A stretch of 64,000 nt of DNA, from positions 684,001-748,000 of the forward strand of contig JAQFVV010006547.1 of NCBI GenBank assembly GCA_028023455.1. Reading direction: 5' to 3'. The notes under the pieces are model-generated. The model searched no databases. It was not told the DNA's origin and saw only the letters and a program-made list of their open reading frames with translations. This document shows positions 62,921 through 64,000 of the stretch, one piece after another (the first letter of the stretch is position 1; the number at the start of each line of letters is the position of its first letter). Origin of the DNA: Epiperipatus broadwayi. Lineage: Eukaryota > Onychophora > Udeonychophora > Euonychophora > Peripatidae. The translations under genes were made by a program, and so were the position numbers.

Positions 62921-63871
62921 TTCAATGATATTAATTTATGATCTTTTAAACAGCAATCCTTGATGAAAAAATCAACTAGTCATGTCTAATTATTCAATAT
63001 ATATATATATATGTCATATATATTATTTAATAATTTTTAATAGATGCAATTGCTAAAAATATTTTAATACATGGAAATTTTTATTTATTAGGAAAAAAGC
63101 CATAGTCAAATTTTAGTAAAACAGTAAAGTAGTAACACTTTTTCGCTTAAAAGAAACTCTCTTTCAAGTGTCGCTCTAAGGTCTTATAGTGATAAAGCAA
63201 AATGCTACAGTAAACACATACGAATTCAATTTATATGAATAAAGGTTTTGAAAGTTTAACATACTGTTTTTATCATTGTTATAATTTGCTGATCATGCTT
63301 TAGACATTAACAGTCACAATCATAATGCTCGTCTTTTGCCACAAAAAACAATACCACATTTAAGTAATGCATATTATGGAAATGCCTATTTACATATTCT
63401 ATTTTTTTTAAAAAGGAGACACAAGATTTTTTTGTTTTGTTTATAGAATGGGCGTTGTTAGCAATGAACCATGTTTCCTTGAATTTATGCTTCTTATCAT
63501 ACTACTCAGAGCAAACTACTTTTACTCTCACTGGATCAAAAGCATTACTGCATGCATTCTCACTCATATTCTTCAAATATTGATTTCTATTCGTGCACCT
63601 TATTTAAATATATAAAAACGAGTGCTATGATTCTAACCGTTAACATCAAAAGCATGTTCAACAAATTATAAAAATAATAAAAACTTTTTATGTTTTCTTG
63701 ATTAAATGTTCAAATCGTTTATATATATATATATAAATTACGGTGTGCACAAGAAATGAGAAACAATATTTTTTCAAATATACAAATTTAGGAACTTTTT
63801 TTACATATATATGTTCAATAATATTAACTTATGATATTTTAAACAACAATTTTTGATGTAAAATTAACTAG
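62921..63871. repeat. Direct repeat pair of 59 bp
   Basis: The segment 62921-62979 recurs at 63814-63871: both start TTCAAT.ATATTAA, contain TTTTAAAC and end with AACTAG, with scattered substitutions. Each copy directly follows a TA-rich tract. The roughly 830 bp between them hold no gene. Confidence 0.6.
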
Positions 63872-64000
63872 CCTCTGCTGGAAATGAATTTATGTTTATC
63901 TTATGTCCTCAGCATAACTGGAAACTAGTCAACATTCTATTAAACATAATAATGCATTTTCTATTTAAACATAATCACAAAGTTCAAATCAATATTAAGG
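63872..64000. other. Window end, no feature seen
   Basis: Ordinary AT-rich sequence to the end of the window. Confidence 0.5.

Overview
The window looks like an AT-rich, gene-poor stretch of an invertebrate animal nuclear genome. Reasons: very low GC throughout, no dense coding, many (AT)n and (TG)n microsatellites, an RTE-type LINE, tRNA-derived SINEs and TA-targeting inverted-repeat DNA elements. There is no operon structure, no ribosome binding sites, no CRISPR and no rRNA. I cannot place the species. The only convincing coding sequence is the reverse transcriptase of a 5'-truncated RTE-like retrotransposon (20854-22890, +). No host protein-coding gene is recognisable, so this is either intergenic DNA or the inside of a very large intron.

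Layout: 1-12.4 kb is AT-rich desert with one tRNA-SINE on each strand (88-189 and 9529-9635), a degenerate array of about 370-bp units (2.7-3.7 kb), a cluster of small palindromes (4.0 kb) and a near-symmetrical foldback of about 300-bp arms (5097-5707). 12.4-20.4 kb holds two copies (1a, 1b) of a previously unrecognised large dispersed repeat, apparently nested, followed directly by the RTE element (20.85-22.9 kb). 27.2-29.5 kb holds a candidate minus-strand LTR (TGTAATG...CATTACA ends) next to a polypurine tract and a short tandem duplication. 32.4-36.7 kb is copy 2 of the large repeat, interrupted by a perfect-ended 982-bp TIR element flanked by TA; copy 1a carries the empty site. 38.2-40.9 kb is a cluster of GC-richer islands of unknown nature. 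49.8-52.66 kb is copy 3 of the large repeat, inverted. 56.7-58.0 kb is a GC-richer, homeodomain-site-rich island that could be regulatory and contains a possible 25-nt microexon. The rest is low-complexity AT-rich DNA with short duplications.

The most interesting item is the large repeat. Four copies (two orientations) share one plan: a start at ATTGTACC, a first conserved island of about 240 bp, a second island about 1 kb on, a third about 1.1 kb further once later insertions are removed, and a distal hairpin with a TGAAGC...GCTTCA stem about 0.8 kb after that. The islands do not keep a reading frame between copies, so the unit seems to be non-coding: a non-autonomous mobile element or a duplicated structured-RNA locus. 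Alignments were made by eye; no identity values were computed.
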